From the NCBI GenBank assembly GCA_965200235.1, contig OZ241339.1, forward strand, positions 3,100,001 to 3,164,000: a DNA stretch of 64,000 bases. The letters run 5' to 3'. Shown piece after piece: positions 8,033-16,955 of the stretch (position 1 is the first letter of the stretch; every line of letters starts with the position of its first letter). The stretch is from Azotimanducus chitobiosivorans (GTDB taxonomy: Bacteria; Pseudomonadota; Gammaproteobacteria; Pseudomonadales; Azotimanducaceae). The position numbers were made by a program, and so were the translations under genes. Below the pieces are notes generated by a model. The model ran no database searches, was not told the DNA's origin, and saw nothing but the letters and a program-made list of their open reading frames with translations.

Positions 8033-8998
8033 ATGACACTGCAATTAGCGCTTCTCATCGTTCTGGCTGCTGTGGCCGCATTTGTCGCCTACAAGCTACT
8101 CGCCAAGTGCTTGGAGTGGTTTGGCCGGAAAATGGCCGAACCCCCGCCGCCGCCTCTGTTGGAGGGTGTCGAGGTCGTCCGCGACATCGAATTCACTAGC
8201 ACGCCCGACGGCCCGCTGCTGCTCGATATATACAAGCCCGCCGACGCATCTCCGTCAGCGCCGCTGCCGGTCGTACTCTATCTGTTTGGGGGTGGCTGGC
8301 AGGCGGGAAACAGGCATCAGCTACAGGGATTGAGGGGACAGGATTATGCGCAGCACGGCTATGCTGTCGTCAGCATTGAATACCGGCATAGTCACGTCGC
8401 TATCTTTCCGGCGCAAATCCATGACTGTAAGGCGGCGGTGCGATGGATTCGCCAGAACGCCGCTGAATATGGCTTGGACGGGTCCCGAATTGCCGCGTTC
8501 GGCGGTTCTGCTGGCGGCCACCTGTCGGCATTGCTCGGTACCAGCGGTGCCGTTGCTGATATCGAGGGCGATTTGCCGCCACAGGGCGACGACTATGCCG
8601 GACCAATACAGGCAGTGGTTGATCTGTTCGGGCCGACTGACCTCAGTAGGATTGCCGAGCAGACTCATCGTTTTGGCACCCGCCACGAGGCGAAGGATTC
8701 GGTTGTGTCGAAGTTCCTCGGGGGGCGGCCATCGCTCAATTTGGAGCAGGCGAAGGCCGCCAATCCAATCACCTATATTCGTCCAAGCATGCCGCCTTTT
8801 CTTATCATTCATGGCAGTGCGGACTGGATTTCGCCGGTCCAGCAGAGCGAGATGCTGCATCAGGCCTTGATCGATCAGGGCAACGAAAGCGAACTCCATG
8901 TGATAGAGGGGGCAGGACACGTGTCGATTAAGTCCTTTGCGAGCGACGAGATTTTCAATAAGATCCGAGGATTCCTCGATAAACACCTTAAGTCTTGA
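8033..8998 (+). CDS. Alpha/beta hydrolase (esterase/lipase, BD-FAE-like), copy 2
   Basis: 321 residues, the paralogue of the gene directly upstream. It has the same N-terminal membrane helix, LFGGGW oxyanion segment, GGSAGGH nucleophile elbow, HGSADWI aspartate region and GAGHVS histidine region. A GGGAG ribosome site precedes ATG 8033. Spacing of 45 bases suggests one transcript. Differences cluster in the cap region and C-terminus, so substrate preference may have diverged (inference). Confidence 0.88.
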   Translation: MTLQLALLIVLAAVAAFVAYKLLAKCLEWFGRKMAEPPPPPLLEGVEVVRDIEFTSTPDGPLLLDIYKPADASPSAPLPVVLYLFGGGWQAGNRHQLQGLRGQDYAQHGYAVVSIEYRHSHVAIFPAQIHDCKAAVRWIRQNAAEYGLDGSRIAAFGGSAGGHLSALLGTSGAVADIEGDLPPQGDDYAGPIQAVVDLFGPTDLSRIAEQTHRFGTRHEAKDSVVSKFLGGRPSLNLEQAKAANPITYIRPSMPPFLIIHGSADWISPVQQSEMLHQALIDQGNESELHVIEGAGHVSIKSFASDEIFNKIRGFLDKHLKS

Positions 8999-9083
8999 GT
9001 TTGGATAGGGCACATAGCGATGGACAGACTCATTACTTTCATAAATAATACTTAGTCCATTCAATGAGCGGAGAGTTGATGCC

Positions 9084-10343
9084 ATGTCAGTAGCCGAGCT
9101 CCATAAGGCGGTAGGCCGACCAAGCGATTACAGCGGCCCTATTTTTGATGCCGACACGCACATTCACGAACGGGACTTTGATTTCTTCAAGGAGTATCTG
9201 CCAGAGAAGTATCACGAAGACTGGCTCATTCGCTATGCTCGTGGCGAGTACGGCTACGGTTTGTATGTAGGCAAGACACCGGTCATGCCCAGTATGGATG
9301 AGATCAACGAAGACGGGAGTATCCCGCCTCCGGGAAAACTCAAAGAGTGGTTGGCGGCATTGGCGAGCGGCGAGGAGATCAAAGAGCGCTTTATGCCGAC
9401 CCCGGATTTTTACCATCGCAAGGAGCGCATGGACAAGCTAGACGAGTGGAATGTCGATGGCTCCTTGCTGTTCATCGGTAACATGGTCGGCACCATCGGT
9501 GCCTTGGATCAGATTGTCCAAGAGAAGGGGTGTGAGGGCGCGAATGCGGTATTGCACGCCTATAACCAGTACATGCTCGACGAGTGGAGCTTCAATGCCG
9601 ATGATCGTATTTACCCGACACCGATGATCGCTTTGTGGGATCTCGAATGGGCTATTCAAGAAGCCAAGTGGGCGATTGAAGAGCATGGCGCCCGCATTAT
9701 TGTCATGCCCATGGGTCCCGCCCACGATAAAGCGGCCGCGGACCCCGCCTACGACGAATTCTGGAAGATCTTGAACGACAACAAAGTCGTGCTCTCGTAC
9801 CATGTTTCGGAAGCCTGCTTTATGCATCCGGTGATCCGCGCGTTTGGAGAGCAGCCCCTGCAGTCCCGTCGCATTGGACAAACCGCCTGGCAGTGGATGT
9901 TTACCTACAGCGAAATTCCGGTGATGATGACGATGGCCTCATTCATTTATCTGAATTTCTTTGAGCGCTTTCCCAACATCAAAATGGTCAGTGTTGAGAA
10001 TGGCTGTGAATGGGTGCCGCGATTTGTGCACAAGATGGACAAGATGCGCGGGATGGCTCGCAGTGGCTATTGGCCTTGTGGCCAGATGAAAGAACGCCCG
10101 AGCGAGGTATTCAAACGGCATTGTTTTGTGGTGGCGTATCCTGAGGACAATATCAAGAAAGTGGTCGATGAAATTGGCACCACCGATCCGATTCTGATGG
10201 GTTCGGACTACCCTCACGCAGAAGGTTCACCCACACCCGCTGAATTTGTTCAGCAAGGCTGTGCGGGCCTTACGCTAGAACAGTTGGAGGCAATCATGCA
10301 TACCAACGGCCGCCGCATGTTGCCGAAGTTGACTGTCCAGTAG
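9084..10343 (+). CDS. Amidohydrolase family protein (amidohydrolase-2 / ACMSD-like)
   Basis: 419 residues. The N-terminal metal site FDADTHIHE (DxHxH type) is at about 17-25. Further markers are the late HVSEACFM segment and the C-terminal MGSDYPHAEGSPTP with the catalytic-type Asp. These mark the TIM-barrel amidohydrolase_2 group that includes decarboxylases and hydrolases acting on ring-cleavage products. Substrate is not predictable. ATG 9084 follows GGAGAG. It lies 85 bases after the esterase pair and probably belongs to the same catabolic unit. Confidence 0.88.
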   Translation: MSVAELHKAVGRPSDYSGPIFDADTHIHERDFDFFKEYLPEKYHEDWLIRYARGEYGYGLYVGKTPVMPSMDEINEDGSIPPPGKLKEWLAALASGEEIKERFMPTPDFYHRKERMDKLDEWNVDGSLLFIGNMVGTIGALDQIVQEKGCEGANAVLHAYNQYMLDEWSFNADDRIYPTPMIALWDLEWAIQEAKWAIEEHGARIIVMPMGPAHDKAAADPAYDEFWKILNDNKVVLSYHVSEACFMHPVIRAFGEQPLQSRRIGQTAWQWMFTYSEIPVMMTMASFIYLNFFERFPNIKMVSVENGCEWVPRFVHKMDKMRGMARSGYWPCGQMKERPSEVFKRHCFVVAYPEDNIKKVVDEIGTTDPILMGSDYPHAEGSPTPAEFVQQGCAGLTLEQLEAIMHTNGRRMLPKLTVQ

Positions 10344-10363
10344 CTCACACCGACGCATTTGGA

Positions 10364-10385
10364 AGCACCCAGCACAGGGTGTTTG
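10364..10385 (+). terminator. Weak hairpin after the amidohydrolase gene
   Basis: CACCC (10366-10370) can pair with GGGTG (10377-10381) across a six-base loop, followed by TTTGG. It is a short stem without a real U-tract, so a terminator role is uncertain. The rest of the 10344-10576 gap shows nothing recognisable. Confidence 0.25.
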
Positions 10386-10576
10386 GAAGCGGGAGCTGCT
10401 CGTGAGCGGCCTAAAGTTCGCAACGAGAATCCATTCTGTGCCCTCGCAGACTATCCTCAGCCTCTTCGACCATCCGAGAGCGCCAAGCCCTTGAGAAGAA
10501 AATCCCGCTCCACCGTCGGCTCCCTGATCCGTACCTACAGCGTCTAGTTATCATCAATACTGCTCTGTTTCCGCGC

Positions 10577-11410
10577 TCAGGAGTCTTTTGGATACATCGT
10601 GCCCGGGCCATCCCAGTCAGGGAGGAGTCCGTGCTTCTCGGTCAGGGAGGGGAGGTTTACGCGCTTGTCGAGGAGCCTATCAGCGTCCGGTGAGTCCATC
10701 AGCCACAAGATGGCCTCGGCGCAGGATTCGGGTGGGGAAACTGGCACTGTGTGGTATAGCTCGACGAATTGCCTCAGACGCTCGCCATAGGCGACAAACC
10801 CAGGTTCAGTTGTAAACGTGCGGATGCCGCGGCCGCTGTATTCGACGTTGAGCACCGAGGCGAACTTGTCAATGGCACCTTTGCTGGCCGCGTAGACCAT
10901 TGACCAGCCACCTTCACCCACCACGCCCGGCGGTTTCATGTAGGTCACGGCAGACGTCATATTAATAATGGTTCCACTGCCCCTCTCGATCATCGAAGGC
11001 ATCAACTTCTGGATCAGCACAGCCGGTGCAATCACATTGCCCGCAAGTATGTTTTGCATCTCCTCAATGGGCGTTTCCAGGAAGAACCTCGCTTCAGCGG
11101 CTTCTGACTGATAGATACCGTTGTTGAACAGCAGGTCGCAGCGGCCGAACTCGGCGAGGAACTTGTCGGCAGCCGCGGCGACCGCTTCGCGGTCTGATAG
11201 GTCCATCGGGATCAACAGGACGTGTGCGCCCTCGGCCTCGATTTTTGCGGCAGTGTCCTGCAGGCTACCGCTCAGGTCGTGGTCACCTTCCTTCACTGTG
11301 CGCGCAGAGATGGCAACGTCAAAGCCGTTTTTCGCAAGCGCTATCGCCGTGGCTCGGCCGATTCCCCGGCTGCCGCCAGTTACAAGTGCTGTACGCCGCT
11401 GTTTAGACAC
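10577..11410 (-). CDS. SDR family NAD(P)-dependent oxidoreductase
   Basis: 277 residues. The cofactor motif TGGSRGIG is near residues 11-18, LFNNGIYQSE corresponds to the NNAG region, INMTSAV carries the catalytic Ser, and YAASKGA supplies the catalytic Tyr and Lys. This is a classical short-chain dehydrogenase, acting on an alcohol or ketone. The NNAG motif is NNGI, a mild variant. It is the last gene of a minus-strand group with a SRPBCC protein and an acyl-CoA ligase, which suggests hydroxyacyl- or cyclic-alcohol oxidation (inference). Confidence 0.9.
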   Translation of the reverse strand: MSKQRRTALVTGGSRGIGRATAIALAKNGFDVAISARTVKEGDHDLSGSLQDTAAKIEAEGAHVLLIPMDLSDREAVAAAADKFLAEFGRCDLLFNNGIYQSEAAEARFFLETPIEEMQNILAGNVIAPAVLIQKLMPSMIERGSGTIINMTSAVTYMKPPGVVGEGGWSMVYAASKGAIDKFASVLNVEYSGRGIRTFTTEPGFVAYGERLRQFVELYHTVPVSPPESCAEAILWLMDSPDADRLLDKRVNLPSLTEKHGLLPDWDGPGTMYPKDS

Positions 11411-11498
11411 AAGTATTTCCCCTCTTGGTCTGATCGAGTATTGTACTTCGCCCTATTTTGCAGGCTTACCGCCCTAGCTGACACCGCTGCGTCAGCGC

Positions 11499-12020
11499 TC
11501 ACAGTTGCCGTTCTACTTCCGCCCGGAGTTCGCGGTTGAATGTGGTGAACAGCGCGATGGCCGTCTCCACATATGTGCGCACCTGATGGTGCGGCAAGTC
11601 GGTGCGGTAGCTGTCGGTTTGGATAAAGCGGCTTGTTTGATCTGATAGTTTCTGTACCCTGTATTGGTGGTTATCGACAATGCCCGGCATAAATTCGTCG
11701 GACCAGCCGAATCTCTCCCCCGGACTCACTTGCAAGCTGTGATCCGAATACCAAATCTTACCGTTCGCTCTGAATGCGACTGTCACTTGGCTTTGGTCTG
11801 CAAACGCTCCGTCAATGCCTTGGAGTGTTGAACTCCAATCGGGCATTCGGACGAAATCAGTCAATATCCTCCAGACCACTTCGGCCGGTGCTGGCAGATA
11901 CATGTCGGTATAGATTTCATAGTCTTGCGCGAGCCGAATTTCTGCTCGCTCTTCGACGCGGTAGCGCTCGGCGCCCTGCGTCTGTTGGTCTGATTGCCTG
12001 ATTTCAAGGGTTTCGTTCAT
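11499..12020 (-). CDS. SRPBCC family protein (polyketide cyclase/dehydrase-like)
   Basis: 173 residues with a START-like pattern: IYTDMYLPAPAEVVWRILTDF, then MPDWSSTLQGIDG, and a long C-terminal helix after SFRTD-like strands (DSYRTDLPHHQVRTYVE). Such helix-grip proteins bind hydrophobic ligands and are often labelled polyketide cyclase. Its start overlaps the end of the upstream acyl-CoA ligase by 4 bases, so the two are coupled. The function here is unknown beyond ligand binding. Confidence 0.78.
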   Translation of the reverse strand: MNETLEIRQSDQQTQGAERYRVEERAEIRLAQDYEIYTDMYLPAPAEVVWRILTDFVRMPDWSSTLQGIDGAFADQSQVTVAFRANGKIWYSDHSLQVSPGERFGWSDEFMPGIVDNHQYRVQKLSDQTSRFIQTDSYRTDLPHHQVRTYVETAIALFTTFNRELRAEVERQL

Positions 12021-13573
12021 AGTTGCCCGTAGCGCGCCCTCAGCTCGGTTTTCTTGGTTTTGCCGCTGGGCAGCCTCGGAAATTCACTCACGAAAATGAT
12101 TGATTTCGGACGTTTGTAGCGTGCGATTCTCGATTGGCAGAAGGAGATCAATGCCTCTTCAGTTGGATGCTCGCCCTCCTTGGGAATGACGATGGCGCGG
12201 ACGCTTTCACCCCAGCGCTCGTCGGGGACGCCGATCACCGCGGCATCGGACAGGCTGCCGTGAGCCATGAGCGCTTCCTCCACCTCTCGGCAATAGATGT
12301 TTTCTCCCCCCGAAATGATCATGTCCTTCTTGCGATCTACGAGGTACAGAAAGCTCTGCTCGTCCAGGTAGCCCATATCGCCTGTGGTGTACCAGCCATT
12401 CGGCATGGCCTGTATCGTCGCTTCAGAGTTGTTCCAGTAGCCGGACATCAGTGTGGGTGTACGAACACAGACTTCACCAACCTCGCCTAATGCGCAGTCT
12501 TCGCCACTGTCATCAATGATTCGCATATCGACGTCGGGATACGGCTGGCCAACTGAACTCAAATGCTTCTCAAACAGTGCTGAATCGACATCGCGATGAT
12601 GATTCTTGTAGAGGAAGGTCACGCTGGACATTTCTGTAGCGCCGTAGGTGTTGACAAAGCCCACGCTCGGCATCTTCTCGCGCATCTCTTTGAGCAGAGG
12701 CATCGTCATTGGCGCCGCGCCATACTGTATCGTTCTCATCGAGCTCACATCGAAGCGGTGAAACTCCGGTACGTTGAGCACATCGTGAATCACGGTGGGT
12801 GCCATAAAGGTCACTTCTGTTCTTTCTTTCTCAATGGCGTGAAGAATGGCAAGCGGGTCCGCCGCTCTTAGTAGAACCACCGTGCCCTCATAGAGAAACT
12901 GCGCGTAAGAAATAAACAACGCACCTATGTGATACATCGGCATCATGACGAGCGTCTTGCCGCCGTGATTGAACTCCAGAGGCGCAATGATGCTCTGCAA
13001 CGCCCGGTAGTCGGCTCTCTGTGAGCGCATCACGCCTTTTGCTTTGCCTGTGGTTCCGCTGGTGAATAGCAGGTGCGCGATGTCATCGGCCTCGGCCTGA
13101 TACGGCACGGCGGGGAGGCCGCCTAAGTTCAGCGCGTCTGTGAATGATGAGGCCCACGCGGGCGTGTTGTCACCGATACAGACGTATTCTTGGATAGACG
13201 CCTGCTCGGCCCTGATGCCCTCAACTTCGCGGGTGAACTCTTCCTCGAACACCAGGATGTCCGGCAGGCTGTCCCCGAGTATACCGTTCAACTCAGGCAC
13301 GGAAAGACGCCAATTGAGTGGCGTGCTGATGTAGCCGAATATGTGGCAGGCGGCATACACATACACGGCTTCCAAACAATTTTTGGCGAGGACTGCGACA
13401 CGGCTCTGATGTCTGGCCCCTCCGGCATGAAAACTTTTGCCGAGGGACTGGGCATACTCGACCACTTGTCGGTACGAGATTTCGTTTCCTTCAAAATGAA
13501 GCGCTATTTTGTCTGGGCTTCGGTGTGCGCTTCCGAGCCACATATCGCGTAGTATCGGTCTTCGATGTTCCAT
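12017..13573 (-). CDS. Acyl-CoA synthetase (AMP-dependent ligase), first of the catabolic region
   Basis: 518 residues from ATG 13573, chosen because TAGGAGA lies 7 bases upstream; an in-frame reading from 13615 is longer but lacks such a site. Adenylation motifs: FTSGTTGKAKGVM (P-loop), VNTYGATEMS, YTTGDMGYLDE, and KDMIISGGENIYCREVE. The C-terminal catalytic Lys is in LPSGKTKKTE. It forms an acyl-adenylate and then the CoA thioester. The chain-length or aromatic specificity cannot be told from sequence. It is co-transcribed with the SRPBCC and SDR genes. Confidence 0.92.
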   Translation of the reverse strand: MEHRRPILRDMWLGSAHRSPDKIALHFEGNEISYRQVVEYAQSLGKSFHAGGARHQSRVAVLAKNCLEAVYVYAACHIFGYISTPLNWRLSVPELNGILGDSLPDILVFEEEFTREVEGIRAEQASIQEYVCIGDNTPAWASSFTDALNLGGLPAVPYQAEADDIAHLLFTSGTTGKAKGVMRSQRADYRALQSIIAPLEFNHGGKTLVMMPMYHIGALFISYAQFLYEGTVVLLRAADPLAILHAIEKERTEVTFMAPTVIHDVLNVPEFHRFDVSSMRTIQYGAAPMTMPLLKEMREKMPSVGFVNTYGATEMSSVTFLYKNHHRDVDSALFEKHLSSVGQPYPDVDMRIIDDSGEDCALGEVGEVCVRTPTLMSGYWNNSEATIQAMPNGWYTTGDMGYLDEQSFLYLVDRKKDMIISGGENIYCREVEEALMAHGSLSDAAVIGVPDERWGESVRAIVIPKEGEHPTEEALISFCQSRIARYKRPKSIIFVSEFPRLPSGKTKKTELRARYGQL

Positions 13574-13711
13574 AGTGCGTTCTCCTAGCAGCCTGCGCCG
13601 GAGGAAATCTGACATGCGAAGATTCGATCACGTCGCCCGTTTCAACGGGACACCGTAGACCGCAACGGCAACGCTTCCCAGACGATCTACGCGAGAGGGA
13701 TGCCGAGGCGG

Positions 13712-13894
13712 CTAGCTCACCGCGATAATTAGGCCGAGAATCGAGACCGAGAGCGCCAGCATGCCAGCTATCGCAAGCAGCATACGTGTATCGCGCTTGG
13801 CTGTTTCGGCATCACGTTCAGCCATTTTCAACGCCAAGTCTTTAATGTCGGTTGTGTATTCTGCCTGCATGATCTTCATCCGTTCCTCAAGCAC
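13712..13894 (-). CDS. Small tail-anchored membrane protein, unknown function
   Basis: 60 residues from a GTG at 13894; ATG 13879 or 13870 are alternatives. The N-terminal half is charged and helical (DLALKMAERDAETAKRD), probably a short coiled coil, and the C-terminal 20 residues form one hydrophobic helix (MLLAIAGMLALSVSILGLII). Similar short coiled-coil and membrane-helix proteins are common in bacteria. No function is assigned. It stands alone between two acyl-CoA ligase genes. Confidence 0.5.
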   Translation of the reverse strand: MLEERMKIMQAEYTTDIKDLALKMAERDAETAKRDTRMLLAIAGMLALSVSILGLIIAVS

Positions 13895-13965
13895 TGCTAC
13901 TTGCGTTTCGGCGGACAGGCTAGCACTCTAGCACACGCCCACATCCCACGGACATGCTATTGCAG

Positions 13966-14089
13966 TCTGTTGAAAAAGTCGTCTTGTTGCCATTTTGACC
14001 ATAAATGATTATCTAGACCATTGATTATTAATGATATTTATTTTTTAAGAATATCGGTTTTGAGTGTCAGTGGATAGTTTTTCAACAGG
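13966..14089. mobile_element. AT-rich miniature element with inverted ends
   Basis: CTGTTGAAAAA at 13967-13977 is repeated inverted as TTTTTCAACAG at 14078-14088, flanking a strikingly AT-rich core in a GC-rich genome. No transposase is encoded. The ends resemble insertion-sequence termini, so this may be a MITE or IS remnant. It ends 4 bases after the stop of the next gene and could also act as a bidirectional terminator. No clear target duplication was seen. Confidence 0.5.
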
Positions 14090-14092
14090 CGC

Positions 14093-15736
14093 CTAGGTGC
14101 GCAAATCCGGTAGCGCATAGCCCTGCGCCTGCAAATCCGCGCGCACGACCTTCTTGTCCATCTTGCCGGTTGAGGTCAAGGGCACGGCGTCGACGAAGAT
14201 CACGTCATCTGGCAACTGCCACTTGGCGAACTTTTCGGCGCAGTGGGCGATGACCGCATCGGCCTCAACCGAGCCTGCCGCGCTTGGCACGACAAGCGCC
14301 ACCGGGCGCTCGTCCCACTTGGGGTGCGCGACGGCCACCACACAGGCTTGCGCGACGCCTTCAAGCGCGACTATGTGGTTCTCAAGATCGACCGAGGAAA
14401 TCCACTCGCCGCCGCTTTTGACCAAGTCCTTCGATCGGTCGTTGATAATCAGGTACTGCGACTCGTCGATCATGCCGACATCGCCGGTGACGAGCCAGCC
14501 GTCGTGGAACTTCTCGGGCTGCGGGTTGTTGTAATACTCGGCGCAGATCCACGGCCCGCGAACGAGAATCTCGCCGACGGTCTTGCCGTCGTGTGGCAGC
14601 GGCTCGAAGGACTCGTTAAAGATCTCAACCTCGATGCCCGCCATGACCTGCCCGGCCTTGGCCATGTTGGCGAAGCGCTGCGTGTCGGAAAGATCCTTGT
14701 CAGTGTACTTCATGGCATAGCGCGAGAGCGTCGCGAGGGGCGAAGTTTCCGTCATCCCCCAGCCTTGGATCATTTCGACGCCGAGCGTTTTCCAGAACCA
14801 TTCGATCAGCGACGGCGGCGGCGCTGAGCCGCCGCAGGTGACGCGCTGCAGGTGCGAGAAATCATAGGTATCGGGATTGGCCTCGTAGATGGCCCGGACG
14901 CCTTGCCAAATCGTCGGCACGCCGGCGGAAATGGTGATTTGCTCATCGGCCATGAGTCGGCAGAGCGCATCCGGCGTCATGTAGCGGCTCGGCAGCACTT
15001 GGCGGGCGCCCAGCATGGTCGCGGCAAAGGGAATGCCCCATCCGAACGCATGAAACATCGGCACGATGCCCATGATGCAATCGGTGCCCGACAGCGACAT
15101 GGCGTCGGTCATGCACTGCGCGAAGGTGTGCAGGTATTGCGAGCGGTGCTCGTATTCGACGCCCTTGGGGTGGCCGGTGGTGCCGCTCGTGTAGCACAAG
15201 CCAAGCGGCGAGTTCTCATCAATGATCGGCCAGTCGTACTTGCCGGGGTGCGGGGTAATGAAATCCTCATAGTCCTCGGCCTCCGGCAGGCTCGTCTGCC
15301 AGCTCTCAAAGCCTTCGTCGACGGCGACGATGACTTTGCGGACGCATCCAAGCTTGCTCGCGATCGGTTCAAGCACAGGCAGCAGGTCGGCGCTCGCGAT
15401 AATCACGCTGTCTTCGGCGTGATTGATGATGTATTCGAGGTCCGCTGTGCCAAGGCGGATATTGATGGTGTGCAAGACCGCGCCCATGCTGCAAATCGCG
15501 TGATAGCATTCAAGATGACGGTGGTCGTTCCACAGGAACGTGCCGACGCGATCGCCTTGCTTGACGCCTGCCGCGGCGAGGGCGTGCGCAAGCTGGTGCG
15601 CGCGAGCATGAACCTGTTGGTAACTCAGCACCTTGGTGCCTGATGCGGTTGCCGTGACAATCTCGACATGCGGCGCGACTCGCGCACCGTTTTCCATCAA
15701 GGTGGACATTAATAGCGGGGTCCGTTGCATCCCCAT
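14093..15736 (-). CDS. Long-chain fatty acid--CoA ligase (AMP-dependent)
   Basis: 547 residues. Motifs are YTSGTTGHPKGVEYEHRS, GWGMTETSPLA, VTGDVGMIDE, and NDRSKDLVKSGGEWISS. The VKSGGEWISS linker is typical of long/medium-chain fatty-acyl-CoA synthetases, and the C-terminal Lys is in LTSTGKMDKK. ATG 15736 is supported by AAGGAG six bases upstream. It lies 26 bases downstream of the CoA-transferase gene and is read in the same direction, so fatty or related acids are probably activated within one operon. Confidence 0.92.
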   Translation of the reverse strand: MGMQRTPLLMSTLMENGARVAPHVEIVTATASGTKVLSYQQVHARAHQLAHALAAAGVKQGDRVGTFLWNDHRHLECYHAICSMGAVLHTINIRLGTADLEYIINHAEDSVIIASADLLPVLEPIASKLGCVRKVIVAVDEGFESWQTSLPEAEDYEDFITPHPGKYDWPIIDENSPLGLCYTSGTTGHPKGVEYEHRSQYLHTFAQCMTDAMSLSGTDCIMGIVPMFHAFGWGIPFAATMLGARQVLPSRYMTPDALCRLMADEQITISAGVPTIWQGVRAIYEANPDTYDFSHLQRVTCGGSAPPPSLIEWFWKTLGVEMIQGWGMTETSPLATLSRYAMKYTDKDLSDTQRFANMAKAGQVMAGIEVEIFNESFEPLPHDGKTVGEILVRGPWICAEYYNNPQPEKFHDGWLVTGDVGMIDESQYLIINDRSKDLVKSGGEWISSVDLENHIVALEGVAQACVVAVAHPKWDERPVALVVPSAAGSVEADAVIAHCAEKFAKWQLPDDVIFVDAVPLTSTGKMDKKVVRADLQAQGYALPDLRT

Positions 15737-15762
15737 GTGGCGCTCCTTGTATTCAGTATTTT

Positions 15763-16950
15763 TCAGGTAATGGATGAAGTTCCGGCTGACAAGCTCGCGG
15801 CGATTTGCTCGCGCGAATAGCCGAGCGAAGCAAGGATTTCGCGTCCATGTTCGCCAATCCCAGGCGCGGGACCCGCGATGCCTTCCGGCGTCCGGTCAAA
15901 GTGCGCCGCGGGCCTCGGCTGACGCACGCGGCCAACCACTGGATGATCGAATTCGCGCATGAGGTCGTTGACCTTGATTTGCGCGTGCGTGTAGACCTCT
16001 TCACGCCGCAATATAGGTGCGCAGGGCACGCCTTCGGCGTCGAGTCTTTGCAGCCATTCCTCGCTGCGTCGATCGCGCAGCACGGCTTGCAAGAGTTCAA
16101 TACGCGCCGCCGCATTCTTGACGCGCCCGGAGGTCGTCTTGAAGCGTTCGTCCGCAAGCCATTCGTCTTTGCCTGTCGCACGACACAGACCGTGCCACTC
16201 GATATCGGACACGGCGCCAACGGTGATATAGCCGTCCTGCGTCTCAAACACAAGGTCTTGCGCGAACTGCGCGCGCGAACCGTGAACTTCGTGACCGACG
16301 AGCGTGTGCCCCACGAGCCCTTCGGGCCACAGGTAAGCGACCATGGCGTCGAGCATGGCGAGGCGCACATGCTGACCAATGCCGGTTCTTTCCCGTGCAA
16401 AGAGCGCCGCGGTCACGGCTTGCGCGGCGGTCAGCGCCGTGGTCTTGTCGGGGATGATGGTGCGCACCATTTTTGGCCTGCCCGTCGCGCCGTCGCTTTG
16501 AATATCAGCGAGGCCGGAAAGCGCTTGAATCACAGGGTCGTAGACGCGCTTCGCCGCATATGGCCCCGCCGCGCCGAAGCCGCTGATCGACACATAGATG
16601 ATGTCGTCACGAAGCGTGCGAACTGCCTCTTCGCCAAAGCCCATGCGCTCGATCGTTCCGGGCCTGAAATTTTGCACGAAGACATCAGCCGTTCGAATGA
16701 GGTCGGCGAGCGCCTCTCTGCCTGCATCGTCTTTCAGATCGAGCGCGATCGAGCGTTTGCCTCGGTTCAACGAGATGAATCCCGTTGACATGCCGTGGCT
16801 GCGATCAGACATGCGTCGCACCAAATCGCCCTCCTTGGGCTCGACCTTGATGACATCCGCGCCTTGATCGGCGAGCAGCATGGTGCAGGCCGGCCCCGAC
16901 ACCATGCTCGTCAAGTCGATGATGCGAACGTCTGCAAGCGGTCCCGGCAT
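15763..16950 (-). CDS. CaiB/BaiF family CoA-transferase
   Basis: 395 residues from ATG 16950, giving the canonical MPGPLADVRIIDLTSMVSGP start. A longer reading from 16992 overlaps the upstream gene. Family III CoA-transferase signatures: ADVIKVEPKEGD, SLNRGKRSIALDLK, and the expected catalytic Asp region DVFVQNFRPGTIERMG. These enzymes move CoA between carboxylic acids via a glutamyl/aspartyl anhydride. It sits between two acyl-CoA ligases, 5 bases after the previous one. Confidence 0.93.
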   Translation of the reverse strand: MPGPLADVRIIDLTSMVSGPACTMLLADQGADVIKVEPKEGDLVRRMSDRSHGMSTGFISLNRGKRSIALDLKDDAGREALADLIRTADVFVQNFRPGTIERMGFGEEAVRTLRDDIIYVSISGFGAAGPYAAKRVYDPVIQALSGLADIQSDGATGRPKMVRTIIPDKTTALTAAQAVTAALFARERTGIGQHVRLAMLDAMVAYLWPEGLVGHTLVGHEVHGSRAQFAQDLVFETQDGYITVGAVSDIEWHGLCRATGKDEWLADERFKTTSGRVKNAAARIELLQAVLRDRRSEEWLQRLDAEGVPCAPILRREEVYTHAQIKVNDLMREFDHPVVGRVRQPRPAAHFDRTPEGIAGPAPGIGEHGREILASLGYSREQIAASLSAGTSSIT

Positions 16951-16955
16951 GGCTG

